This document shows positions 24,721 through 32,391 of a stretch of DNA of 36,505 nucleotides, piece after piece. This DNA is from Pseudonocardia sp. (GTDB taxonomy: Bacteria; Actinomycetota; Actinomycetes; Mycobacteriales; Pseudonocardiaceae): positions 1-36,505 of the forward strand of contig JAFASX010000131.1 of assembly GCA_019244295.1 (NCBI GenBank). Reading direction: 5' to 3'. The notes under the pieces were generated by a model. It saw nothing but the letters and a program-made list of their open reading frames with translations. It was not told the origin of the DNA and did not search any database. The stretch's first letter is position 1. Each line of letters begins with the position of its first letter. The position numbers were made by a program, and so were the translations under genes.

Positions 24721-25063
24721 CTACGAAGACCAGATCGAGATCCTCCCCGGCTATGAAGTGCGCACCCTGGACGCCTACGAGTATTTGATCGGTGGCTACG
24801 TCGCGGCGGACGACGAGTACGGCCTCGCTCTCAAGCCTTACCCGAACCTACGGGTCGCTACTTATCGAGACTACGACGCGGCTTTAGGTCACTGGTGGGG
24901 CGCCGATCAGCGGCGTGACGAGGACGCGAAGAAAAAATGGTGGGATCGGATTCAGGAGCTTCAGCGCACCATGCAGGAGAACGGCTGGCGCATCCCACCT
25001 CTGGGGCCTGCCAAGGCGGGCGCGGGCTCAGGCGCCGCCGAACCCACGGAGCCGTCATCGTGA
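24614..25063 (+). CDS. element protein upstream of the integrase, probably 5' truncated
   Basis: From about 24720 to the stop at 25063 this frame has strong GC-rich third positions and a protein-like sequence: EDQIEILPGYEVRTLDAYEY, LIGGYVAADDEYGLALKPYP, NLRVATYRDYDAALGHWWGA and KWWDRIQELQRTMQENGWRI, with a Pro/Ala tail. The part from 24614 (TTG) to 24720 is antisense to the coiled-coil gene and not convincing. So the true N-terminus has probably been lost at the junction. The stop overlaps the integrase start (GTGA at 25060), meaning the two are translationally coupled. Position suggests an accessory factor for excision or replication; the family is unknown to me. Confidence 0.5.
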   Translation: MLESRQLFLRLAEFGFELGAFALGCGFGFQTLAPLGYEDQIEILPGYEVRTLDAYEYLIGGYVAADDEYGLALKPYPNLRVATYRDYDAALGHWWGADQRRDEDAKKKWWDRIQELQRTMQENGWRIPPLGPAKAGAGSGAAEPTEPSS

Positions 25064-26442
25064 AAGGCAGCGTCTTCAAAAGATGTACCTGCCCGTCGAA
25101 GTACGGCAAGTCGGGCAAGAAGCTCGCGTGCAAGAAAGATCACGGATCGTGGTACTTCGCGGTCGACATCGGGCGTGACCCGACCACAGGCAAGCGGCTC
25201 CAGCACAAAGAGGGTGGTTTCCGCACCGAGGCTGAGGCTGAGGAGGCGATGGCCGCCACGATCACGGCGCTGACCGATGGAACTTACGCGTACGACGGCG
25301 GTATCACGGTCGGGGTGTTCCTGCCGACGTGGATCGAAGACCAGGTGTCATCGGGGCGGATACGGGTGACCACCGCGCGCGGCTACTGTCAGCACATCCG
25401 CGACCACTTAATACCGCATCTGGGTCACCTGCGGCTGCGCGATCTCCGGACGTCCCATGTGACCACGATGCCGCGGGCCGTCGCCAAGGGGCAGCCCGAC
25501 ACGCCCACACCATCGGGAGCCACCGTCCGGCGCGTGCACAGCACCTTGCGTTCAGCGCTGGCGTCGGCGCTGCGTCAGCAGCTCGTGTCGCACAACGCCG
25601 CTGTGAACGTCGAGCTACCGGCCGCGCCACGAACGAAAGTGCGCCCGTGGGAACCCGCTGAGTTAGGCACGTTCCTTGACTCACTCGGCGGCCATCGTCT
25701 TGCGCCGCTGTTCGAGCTAATCGCGGCCACCGGGCTGCGCCGGGGTGAGGCCTGCGGGCTGAGATGGTCCGATGTGGACCTCGCGCGTGGTGTGCTCGTA
25801 GTTCGTCAGCAACTCGTCCAGGTCGCGTCGGGCGCGCCGCCGTGTCCCAGCTGCGGGAAAATCCACGCGGGGCACACGTTCGGGCCGCCGAAGACAGCGA
25901 GCGGTGAAGCGGGGATGGTCGAGCTGGACGGCGGCACCGCCGGCGTGTTGCTCGCCCACCGGCTCACCCAGGACATCGAACGCGCCGAGTGGGGCGACGC
26001 GTACACCGATCACGATCTCGTGTTCGCTCGGGAGGACGGCAACCCGCTGCCGCTCGATGCGGTCACCAAGACATTCACCGACCTCGCCGAGCGGGCCGGG
26101 CTCCGGCGGGTGCGGCTGCACGATCTTCGCCACGGCGCGGCGTCGCTGATGCTCGCCGCCGGGGTTGACCTCGCGCTCGTCTCGAAACGACTCGGCCACA
26201 GCTCGGTTGCGATTACCGCTGACACCTATTCGCACCTTCTGGAAGGTGTCGGCCGGGAAGCCGCCGAACGAGCCGCCGCACTGGTCCCCCGAAACCGAGG
26301 TGACCAACCCGCGACCAACCCGCCCGATTCGGCGGGTGTTCCCACCCCGAGAAAGGAGGAAAACACCAGGTCAGAGGTAGTGGGCCCCCGGGGAATCGAA
26401 CCCCGAACCCGCGGATTAAAAGTCCGCTGCTCTGCCGATTGA
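25060..26442 (+). CDS. int: site-specific tyrosine integrase
   Basis: A 460-residue phage/AICE-type integrase. The N-terminal part (GSVFKRCTCPSKYGKSGKKL, then GSWYFAVDIGRD) is the arm-type DNA-binding beta domain, and a SAM-like core-binding domain follows (ATARGYCQHIRDHLIPHLGH-like). The catalytic residues are present: Arg in ATGLRRGEACGLRW near 227, HDLRHGAAS near 354 and the nucleophile Tyr in TADTYSHLL near 390. A Cys-containing insert (CPSCGKIHAGHTFG) sits in the catalytic domain. GTG 25060 is taken as the start because it overlaps the upstream stop. The last residues (VVGPRGIEPRTRGLKVRCSAD) are encoded by the antisense of tRNA-Lys, the usual arrangement when an element integrates into a tRNA gene. 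Complete and probably active. Confidence 0.93.
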   Translation: MKGSVFKRCTCPSKYGKSGKKLACKKDHGSWYFAVDIGRDPTTGKRLQHKEGGFRTEAEAEEAMAATITALTDGTYAYDGGITVGVFLPTWIEDQVSSGRIRVTTARGYCQHIRDHLIPHLGHLRLRDLRTSHVTTMPRAVAKGQPDTPTPSGATVRRVHSTLRSALASALRQQLVSHNAAVNVELPAAPRTKVRPWEPAELGTFLDSLGGHRLAPLFELIAATGLRRGEACGLRWSDVDLARGVLVVRQQLVQVASGAPPCPSCGKIHAGHTFGPPKTASGEAGMVELDGGTAGVLLAHRLTQDIERAEWGDAYTDHDLVFAREDGNPLPLDAVTKTFTDLAERAGLRRVRLHDLRHGAASLMLAAGVDLALVSKRLGHSSVAITADTYSHLLEGVGREAAERAAALVPRNRGDQPATNPPDSAGVPTPRKEENTRSEVVGPRGIEPRTRGLKVRCSAD

Positions 26443-26453
26443 GCTAGAGGCCC
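26381..26453 (-). tRNA. tRNA-Lys (UUU), attachment site of the element
   Basis: The 73-base sequence folds as a cloverleaf: acceptor GGGCCTC pairs with GGGGCCC (one T-G pair), the D-arm holds AGCTCAATCGGCAGAGC, the anticodon TTT lies at 26418-26420 in GCGGACTTTTAATCCGC, and the T-arm is CGGGGTTCGATTCCCCG, with discriminator A. CCA is not encoded. The integrase gene ends inside it, so its 3' half is the core attachment site. I found no second copy of this 3' half inside the window. Confidence 0.95.
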
Positions 26454-26549
26454 GCGCCACGGACCTAGCGTACCGGCAGCCCTGTCGCGCCACCCGATCC
26501 GGTGGGTTTCAGAGCAGCGAGTCCTTCCACCTGGTGCAATGATAAACTT

Positions 26550-27170
26550 ATGCGTCACATACAGCGAGTGCTGGGCATAGTTACGTTTGCTGGTGTGCTG
26601 GTCGCCGCTACCGCATGTGCCAGCTCGACGTCAGGCCCGGCTGGCGCGCCGTCAGCCGCCCCCGCTTCATCGTCAGCCTCGTCCCCCGCCCCAGGCCACA
26701 CGGAGCCCAAGCAGGTTAGCGGGACGTTCGGGTCGGGCCCAGTCGCGTATACCTACGACAAGGCACTCGTGCCCGATGGCGCCAAAGTGTCGGTGTCCGA
26801 GCAGGTAAACGACGGGCGCACCACAGTCAAGCTCGACGTACACGGTCTGAAGCCCAACCGCACGTATGGGGCGCACGTGCACGCTAAGCCCTGTGGCCCG
26901 AAGGGCGACGATGCCGGACCGCATTACCAGAACATGCCCGACCCGGTCAAGCCGTCAGTGGATCCCCGGTATGCGAACCCGAAGAACGAGATCTGGCTGG
27001 ATTTCACCACGGATGCCAAGGGCGACGCCGTCCAGGAGAGCACGGTCGACTGGACCTTCGGCGTACCTTCCGCGGGGTCGGTCGTGATCCACGCCGACAA
27101 GACCAAGACCGAGCCCGGTCAGGCCGGCATGGCCGGTGCCAGACTGGCCTGCATCAGTGTGCCTTTCTGA
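26550..27170 (+). CDS. sodC: Cu/Zn superoxide dismutase-like lipoprotein
   Basis: A 206-residue exported protein: a lipoprotein signal (MRHIQRVLGIVTFAGVLVAA, then Cys at residue 23), a Ser/Pro/Ala linker and a SodC beta barrel. The copper-ligand pair is present (YGAHVHAKPCG), as are GPHYQN and VVIHADK, supplying further histidines. The loop after GPHYQN (MPDPVKPSVDPRYANPKNEI) lacks the two histidines that usually bind zinc, so the protein may be a Cu-only or structural homologue. The disulfide cysteines (KPCG and ARLACISV) are kept. AATGAT six bases ahead of ATG 26550 is a weak leaderless signal. It probably guards the cell surface against superoxide. Confidence 0.85.
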   Translation: MRHIQRVLGIVTFAGVLVAATACASSTSGPAGAPSAAPASSSASSPAPGHTEPKQVSGTFGSGPVAYTYDKALVPDGAKVSVSEQVNDGRTTVKLDVHGLKPNRTYGAHVHAKPCGPKGDDAGPHYQNMPDPVKPSVDPRYANPKNEIWLDFTTDAKGDAVQESTVDWTFGVPSAGSVVIHADKTKTEPGQAGMAGARLACISVPF

Positions 27171-27223
27171 ACTGTTTCGTCCCGAGGCGGAACCGGCAGG
27201 CGGCGGCCACCGTCTGTATAGGT

Positions 27224-27511
27224 GTGACGCGTTATGTTCTCACTGACGTCCGGCAAGCTAGTGACGAGCTCACTCGGCGAGCCGCTGAGCTAACCGGTTG
27301 GCTCGACCGAATGGCGGCCGAGTACCGGCCAGCACCGGGGCCCGAGCCATCCGATTCGGTGATCGCGCTCGCCGACTTGGCCTGTGTGCAGGCCGTTTCG
27401 GCGGCCGCCGATCGACTCGCCGCTGCCGCCGAGTCGATGGCGGCTTGCGTGACCGAGCTGCGGGCGGTCGATCATGACCTCGGGCGCCAACTGTGCCGGT
27501 GGTCCCGATGA
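27224..27511 (+). CDS. small ESX/WXG-like helical protein
   Basis: The 95-residue product (TRYVLTDVRQASDELTRRAA... to HDLGRQLCRWSR) consists of two long amphipathic helices, with no signal peptide, the shape of WXG100-type proteins though the WxG turn is not clear. Its TGA overlaps the ATG of the next gene (ATGA at 27508), so the two are coupled. Small ESX partners often pair with a larger effector; here the partner carries a lytic transglycosylase domain. GTG 27224 has no good ribosome site and a TATAGG box lies just upstream, so the exact start is uncertain. Confidence 0.6.
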   Translation: MTRYVLTDVRQASDELTRRAAELTGWLDRMAAEYRPAPGPEPSDSVIALADLACVQAVSAAADRLAAAAESMAACVTELRAVDHDLGRQLCRWSR

Positions 27512-28362
27512 ACGCGGCGCGATCTGAGGCAGCACGCCGCTGGTCAGAGGCAGCCGCGTTACTCAAGGCGGCTGGGCGGTCTCCGATCGACCTGCTGGAT
27601 TGGCTCGGGCCTACCTGGAGCGGGGAGGCCGCACACGCATTCGACGAATGGGCCAAATCATTTGAGCAGGCCACCCATCAGGCCGCTGAAGCGTTGGAGC
27701 ACCTTGCCGCGTTGGCCCATAGCCACGGCACCACCGGTCACGCCGCTACTGGCCACGAGGTCCTCGCTACCGGGCTGGGTCCGGCGGACGAGGCGGCCGT
27801 GGCTATCCGCGCCGTTCCAGTACCTGGTCAACGCGTCGCAGCGCCGCCCGAGTCGGCTGCCGAGCATGCCTCAGAGCAGCCAACCAAGCAGCCCGGCCCG
27901 CCACCCAAAGCCGCCGAGCCATCGGCTGCCTCATCGCCCCCACCAAAGCCGGCCACGTCGGTCTCACCAGCGACGTCGACGACTTCCCCTGGTCCGGGCT
28001 CCCCCGGTTCAGTGCAGGCTTGGATCGAGCAGGCCATGCGAATCTTGCGTGAGCACGGCTACCGGCCAGAGCAGATAGATCCGGCCGCTATCGCTGTGAT
28101 CATCCGACATGAATCGTCCGGCAACCCCGCCGCAGTCAACAACTGGGACTCCAACGCCGCGCGGGGAACTCCGTCGATGGGCCTCATGCAGACCATTGGC
28201 CCCACGTTCGATCGATGGCATCTACCCGGGCACGACAAGATCCTCGATCCGGTGGACAACATCATCGCGGGGGTCCGGTACGCGGTGCACCGCTACGGCT
28301 CAGTGTCACGGGTGCCCGGCGTGCTGAGCATGGCGGCCGGCGGCGGCTACCAGGGTTACTGA
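27508..28362 (+). CDS. WXG-like protein fused to a lytic transglycosylase (SLT) domain
   Basis: Three parts in 284 residues: an N-terminal helical hairpin with the WxG turn (LLDWLGPTWSGEAAHAFDEW, about 25-45), a Pro/Ala/Ser-rich linker (about 115-175; QPTKQPGPPPKAAEPSAASS), and a C-terminal soluble lytic transglycosylase domain with catalytic Glu in AIAVIIRHESSGNPAAVNNW near 202, then GTPSMGLMQTIGPTF and an end at YGSVSRVPGVLSMAAGGGYQ. It has no Sec signal peptide, consistent with export by an ESX (type VII) system through the WXG region. It would cleave peptidoglycan, for cell-wall remodelling or attack. The coupled small gene upstream is the likely partner. Confidence 0.8.
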   Translation: MNAARSEAARRWSEAAALLKAAGRSPIDLLDWLGPTWSGEAAHAFDEWAKSFEQATHQAAEALEHLAALAHSHGTTGHAATGHEVLATGLGPADEAAVAIRAVPVPGQRVAAPPESAAEHASEQPTKQPGPPPKAAEPSAASSPPPKPATSVSPATSTTSPGPGSPGSVQAWIEQAMRILREHGYRPEQIDPAAIAVIIRHESSGNPAAVNNWDSNAARGTPSMGLMQTIGPTFDRWHLPGHDKILDPVDNIIAGVRYAVHRYGSVSRVPGVLSMAAGGGYQGY

Positions 28363-28429
28363 CCATGACGCCTCTGACCTACCAGGGAGGGGCCCGCCGC
28401 CGACGGATCGGTTCACCTGGCTGCCGCCG

Positions 28430-29626
28430 ATGAGCAACACGATCGAGCACAGATCACAGCTAGCGGTTGCGCGGCGCGCGGCCATCGAGCCGTTCCACGT
28501 GATGGATGTGTGGGCAGCGGCCGCCCAGCGTCAACGCACCCACGGTGACTTGGTCAACCTCTCCGCTGGGCAGCCCGCCACGCCCGCGCCCGAGCCGGTA
28601 CGTGCGGCGGCCAAGCGCGCGATCGCCGTCGACGTCCTGGGTTACACGGTCAGTGTGGGCATCCCAGAGCTGCGCGCCGCGATCGCCGGCTACTACCAGC
28701 GGCGCTACCAGCTCGCCCTGACCAGCGAGGATGTCGTGGTGACCACAGGATCCTCCGGTGGCTTCCTGCTCAGCTTCCTCGCCGCGTTCGATGTGGGAGA
28801 CCGAGTAGCGCTTGCTCGACCTAGCTACCCCTGCTACCGAAACATCCTCACCGCGTTGGGCTGCGAAGTGATCGAGCTGGACTGCGGGCCGCCAACTCGA
28901 TTCCAGCCGACGGTGGAGATTCTCGAACGCGCCAACGCCCAGCACGGGCCGTTGGCCGGGCTCATCCTGGCCAGCCCGGCCAACCCGACTGGGACGGTGC
29001 TCGATCCGGACGAGCTGGCTCGGATCGCGATCTGGTGCGAGCGCGCGGGCGTGCAACTGATCAGCGATGAGATCTACCATGGGATCGCCTATCCCGGTGC
29101 CCCAGCCACCAGCTGCGCCTGGCAGGCGTCCCGAGAAGCAATCATCGTCAATTCGTTCTCCAAGTACTTCTCGATGACCGGCTGGCGGCTGGGCTGGCTA
29201 CTGGTACCACCGAGGCTGTACCGCGCGATTGATCGGCTGACCGGCAACTTCACCGTCTGCCCTCCGGCACTCCCGCAACAAGCGGCGTTGGCCGCGTTTG
29301 ACCAGGCCAGCCTCGCTGAGGTAGACGGCCACGTGGCCCGATACGCGAGCAATCGCGAGCTGCTGCTTCACGGGCTGCCCCGACTGGGTATCACCCAACT
29401 GGCCCCGGCGGATGGCGCGTTCTACATCTACGCCGATGTCAACCACCTGACCGACGATTCGATGGCGTTCTGTCGTGAGTTGCTAGCGGCGACGGGGGTG
29501 GCGGTCGCGCCCGGTGTCGACTTCGACCCCGAGCACGGCCACCGCTTCATCCGGCTGTCCTTCGCGGGCTTCAACCACGACATCGCGGAGGCGCTACATA
29601 GGCTGGAGGGATTCCTCGGCGGCTGA
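28430..29626 (+). CDS. PLP-dependent class I/II aminotransferase
   Basis: A 398-residue fold type I enzyme of the aspartate aminotransferase superfamily. PLP-binding features: GSSGGFLLSFLAAF (phosphate loop), ASPANPTGTVLD, ISDEIYHGIAYPG (Asp and Tyr contacts), and NSFSKYFSMTGWRLGWLL with the Schiff-base Lys near 244. The C-terminal Arg for the substrate carboxylate lies in HRFIRLSFAG. It transfers amino groups between an amino acid and a 2-oxo acid; the donor cannot be told from sequence alone. It is followed, on the opposite strand, by a threonine aldolase gene, 21 bp away. Confidence 0.9.
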   Translation: MSNTIEHRSQLAVARRAAIEPFHVMDVWAAAAQRQRTHGDLVNLSAGQPATPAPEPVRAAAKRAIAVDVLGYTVSVGIPELRAAIAGYYQRRYQLALTSEDVVVTTGSSGGFLLSFLAAFDVGDRVALARPSYPCYRNILTALGCEVIELDCGPPTRFQPTVEILERANAQHGPLAGLILASPANPTGTVLDPDELARIAIWCERAGVQLISDEIYHGIAYPGAPATSCAWQASREAIIVNSFSKYFSMTGWRLGWLLVPPRLYRAIDRLTGNFTVCPPALPQQAALAAFDQASLAEVDGHVARYASNRELLLHGLPRLGITQLAPADGAFYIYADVNHLTDDSMAFCRELLAATGVAVAPGVDFDPEHGHRFIRLSFAGFNHDIAEALHRLEGFLGG

Positions 29627-29647
29627 GAGCCCAGCGCCTCCCGCGGA

Positions 29648-30727
29648 CTAAGGCTCACGAACCTCGTCCACGGCGCCAATACGGTCTAGCACGGCGGCGA
29701 TATCGGCATCGCTGACGCCGGAATGGGTAACGAACCGCACCTGTCCATCCATCGGCCCCGCTCGTACTCCGGCCTGCTCCAGCCGACGCAGGGTTCCGGA
29801 CAAGTCCGCTGGCGCGAGCAGCACAATGTTGGTCTGCGGCTGGTTCACTCGCCAACCCAGCTCGGCCAGCCCAGCGGCCAGGGTGGCGGCCTTGTCGTGG
29901 TCTTCAGCCAGCCGCTGGATGTTGTCCAGCGCGACCAGCCCGGCCGCTGCCAATACTCCGCCCTGCCGGACCCCGCCGCCAAGCATCTTGCGCAGCCGCC
30001 GGGCCTCGACGATGAACTCCGCCGAGCCAGCGACCAGCGATCCGACCGGTGCGCCGAGGCCTTTACTCAAGCAGACCTGAACGGTGTCCACCCCGACCGT
30101 CAGCGCCGCTGGGGGAAGACCCAGCGCCACCGAGGCGTGCCACAGCCGCGCGCCGTCAAGGTGCACCTTCAAACGAGCAGGCCGAGCGACAGCGGCCAGC
30201 TCGGCGTGCTCGTCAGCCTGGATGACCACTCCGCCCGCCGCCATGTGGGTGTTCTCCAGGCACAGCAGTGTGGTACGCAGGGCGTAGTAGGGCCCGGGAG
30301 TGCCGGCGGCACGGCGCACCGCGCCCGGCGAAATCTTGCCAGGACCAGCGTCGTGCATCAGTGGGCGGGGCATGCCGCCGGCCAGCCAGGCCGCCGTGCC
30401 GAGCTCGTTATCCAGCACGTGCGCACCAGCTGGAGCCAAGAATGCGTCACCTCGGCGAAGGTGGATGGTCAGCGCGATGAGGTTGCCCATCGATCCGGAT
30501 GGCACCCACAGCGCATCCTCAGTGGCAAGCAGGCCGGCGACCCGGTCTTGCAACGTACGCATCGTCGGATCGCCGTCCAGCACGTCGTCGCCTACCTCGG
30601 CGGCTGCCATCGCCGCCCGCATCGCCTTGCTCGGTTGGGTAACCGTGTCGGAGCGAAGATCGATCGGTCCAGCGGTTACGCTCGCACGACGGGTGAACCG
30701 GGACCCAGATCGAAGAGGAGATCGCAC
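29648..30727 (-). CDS. low-specificity L-threonine aldolase
   Basis: PLP enzyme that splits L-threonine (and allo-threonine) into glycine and acetaldehyde. The family opening [20 protein letters not shown] starts at about residue 22; [16 protein letters not shown] follows, then [44 protein letters not shown] (Asp contact with PLP) and the Schiff-base Lys in [14 protein letters not shown] near 222. The length of 359 residues is normal. GTG 30727 is the annotated start, but the first 20 residues are Arg-rich and unusual. It could supply glycine to purine synthesis, whose genes lie next door; this link is inference. Confidence 0.9.
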   Translation of the reverse strand: MRSPLRSGSRFTRRASVTAGPIDLRSDTVTQPSKAMRAAMAAAEVGDDVLDGDPTMRTLQDRVAGLLATEDALWVPSGSMGNLIALTIHLRRGDAFLAPAGAHVLDNELGTAAWLAGGMPRPLMHDAGPGKISPGAVRRAAGTPGPYYALRTTLLCLENTHMAAGGVVIQADEHAELAAVARPARLKVHLDGARLWHASVALGLPPAALTVGVDTVQVCLSKGLGAPVGSLVAGSAEFIVEARRLRKMLGGGVRQGGVLAAAGLVALDNIQRLAEDHDKAATLAAGLAELGWRVNQPQTNIVLLAPADLSGTLRRLEQAGVRAGPMDGQVRFVTHSGVSDADIAAVLDRIGAVDEVREP

Positions 30728-30801
30728 AACGAAACATTGAATCAGCCCGGCTCAATGACGTCGCGGCGGGGTAACGAATCGGTTACGGATCTCTATGAAC
30801 G

Positions 30802-30807
30802 TAGACT
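30802..30807 (+). promoter_or_regulatory. -10 box TAGACT, leaderless purB
   Basis: TAGACT is followed by six bases and GTG 30814; no ribosome site is seen. The arrangement repeats at purC and purS. Confidence 0.6.
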
Positions 30808-30813
30808 AGCTCG

Positions 30814-32226
30814 GTGATCCCGAACGTGCTGGCTGCGAGGTACGCCAGCGCCGAACTGACGGCGCTGTTTTCACTCGAGCACAAAATAGTGCTCGAGCGC
30901 CGGCTGTGGCTGGCTGTGCTGCTCGCACAGCGTGATCTAGGTCTGCCAGTACCAGCCGAGGCGATAGCCGACTACCAGCGGGTCATCGAGCAGGTCGACC
31001 TCGCATCCATCGCCGCCCGCGAGCGGGTGCTCCGGCACGACGTGAAGGCTCGCATCGAGGAGTTCAACGCGCTGGCCGGGCACGAACACGTGCACAAGGG
31101 CATGACCAGCCGAGACCTCACCGAGAACGTCGAGCAGGCGCAACTACGCCAAGCGCTGCGCCTGATCGCTGACCGAGTCGTAGCGGTGCTGGCCAGGCTG
31201 GCCCGCCGGGCCGGGGAGTACCGCGAGCTAGCCCTGACCGGGCGCAGCCATAACGTCGCGGCGCAAGTGACCACGCTGGGCAAGCGGTTCGCCAGCTGCG
31301 CAGGCGAGCTACTGATCGCCCGCCGTCGGCTGATCGAACTAATCGAGCGCTATCCCTTGCGGGGCATCAAAGGTCCGGTGGGCACGGGTCAAGACATGTT
31401 GGATTTGCTCGGTGGCGACGCAAGCAAGCTCGCCGCGCTCGAGCGCGGGGTGGCCACGCATCTCGGCTTCGAGCACGTGCTCACCAGCGTCGGGCAGATC
31501 TATCCCAGGAGCTTGGACTACGACGTGCTCAGCGCCTTGGTCCAGCTCGCGGCCGCCCCAGCCAGCCTGGCCACGACGATACGGCTGATGGCCGGCCACG
31601 AGCTGGTCACCGAGGGCTTCAGACCCAGCCAGGTCGGCTCGAGCGCGATGCCGCACAAGATGAACACCCGATCTTGCGAACGCATCAACGGGTTGGCAGT
31701 GGTGTTGCGGGGTTACGCCAACATGATCGGCGAGCTGGCCGGCGGCCAGTGGAATGAAGGTGACGTGTCCTGTTCGGTGGTTCGCCGGGTCGCGCTGCCA
31801 GACGCGTTCTTCGCCATCGACGGGCTGATCGAGACCTTTCTGACCGTACTTGATGAGTTCGGTGCTTATCCGGCGGTGATTGCCCGAGAGCTGGACCGCT
31901 ATCTGCCGTTCTTGGCTACCACCAACGTGTTAATGGCGGCCGTGCGAGCGGGCGTCGGCCGGGAGACCGCGCACGAAGTGATCAAGGAGCACGCGCTGGC
32001 CGTGGTGGCGGCGATGCGTGAGCACGGCCAGACGGAGAACGACTTGCTGGCCAGGCTCGCCGCCGACCGCCGGCTGGGGCTGGATCTTGACGCGCTAAGG
32101 CTCGGTCCGCCGCTGAGCTTCACTGGCGCGGCCACGACCCAGGTGGACGGGGTGATCGCGCTGGTCGACGAGGTCGTCAAGGCCAGCCCCGACGCGGCCG
32201 CTTACTCTCCAGAGCCGATCTTGTAA
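30814..32226 (+). CDS. purB: adenylosuccinate lyase
   Basis: Acts twice in purine synthesis: SAICAR to AICAR plus fumarate, and adenylosuccinate to AMP plus fumarate. The 470-residue protein has the fumarase/aspartase fold with VHKGMTSRDLTENVEQ, TGRSHNVAAQVTTLGK and the superfamily signature GSSAMPHKMNTRSCERI near 275. The catalytic His lies in the GRSHNV stretch. It is a typical bacterial length. GTG 30814 is leaderless. The enzyme's substrate SAICAR is made by the purC product encoded 165 bp downstream, with a symmetric operator array between them. Confidence 0.95.
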   Translation: MIPNVLAARYASAELTALFSLEHKIVLERRLWLAVLLAQRDLGLPVPAEAIADYQRVIEQVDLASIAARERVLRHDVKARIEEFNALAGHEHVHKGMTSRDLTENVEQAQLRQALRLIADRVVAVLARLARRAGEYRELALTGRSHNVAAQVTTLGKRFASCAGELLIARRRLIELIERYPLRGIKGPVGTGQDMLDLLGGDASKLAALERGVATHLGFEHVLTSVGQIYPRSLDYDVLSALVQLAAAPASLATTIRLMAGHELVTEGFRPSQVGSSAMPHKMNTRSCERINGLAVVLRGYANMIGELAGGQWNEGDVSCSVVRRVALPDAFFAIDGLIETFLTVLDEFGAYPAVIARELDRYLPFLATTNVLMAAVRAGVGRETAHEVIKEHALAVVAAMREHGQTENDLLARLAADRRLGLDLDALRLGPPLSFTGAATTQVDGVIALVDEVVKASPDAAAYSPEPIL

Positions 32227-32254
32227 CCGCCGCGATGCCGCGTTGCCGGAACGG

Positions 32255-32324
32255 ACTTCGCACAGCCAGCCCGTACTTCGCGTACCGCATAACGTATGCG
32301 AAGTACACCCTAGGTATGCGAAGT
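32255..32324. promoter_or_regulatory. dyad-symmetric four-site array upstream of purC
   Basis: Four copies of a site near GTATGCGAAGT: ACTTCGCAC (32255) and ACTTCGCGTAC (32275) in inverted orientation, then GTATGCGAAGT at 32294 and again at 32314. Neighbouring sites are 20 bp apart within each half, and the array is symmetric about 32289.5. The central pair forms a 34-bp palindrome (GTACTTCGC...GCGAAGTAC). It lies about 56 bp upstream of the purC -10 box and looks like a cooperative repressor or activator site. Confidence 0.65.
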
Positions 32325-32379
32325 CGCTCCAAAACCGCCCGAGCCGCCCGAACTCGCCCGGGGGCGGGGCGCGAAACCG

Positions 32380-32385
32380 TACGAT
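32380..32385 (+). promoter_or_regulatory. -10 box TACGAT, leaderless purC
   Basis: TACGAT, six bases, GTG 32392. It shows that purC has its own promoter rather than only readthrough from purB. Confidence 0.6.
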
Positions 32386-32391
32386 CGCTGG

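Noticed and set aside
29723..30817. 364-codon plus-strand frame opposite threonine aldolase
   Set aside because: Antisense shadow rich in Arg, Gln and His; the aldolase motifs are on the other strand.
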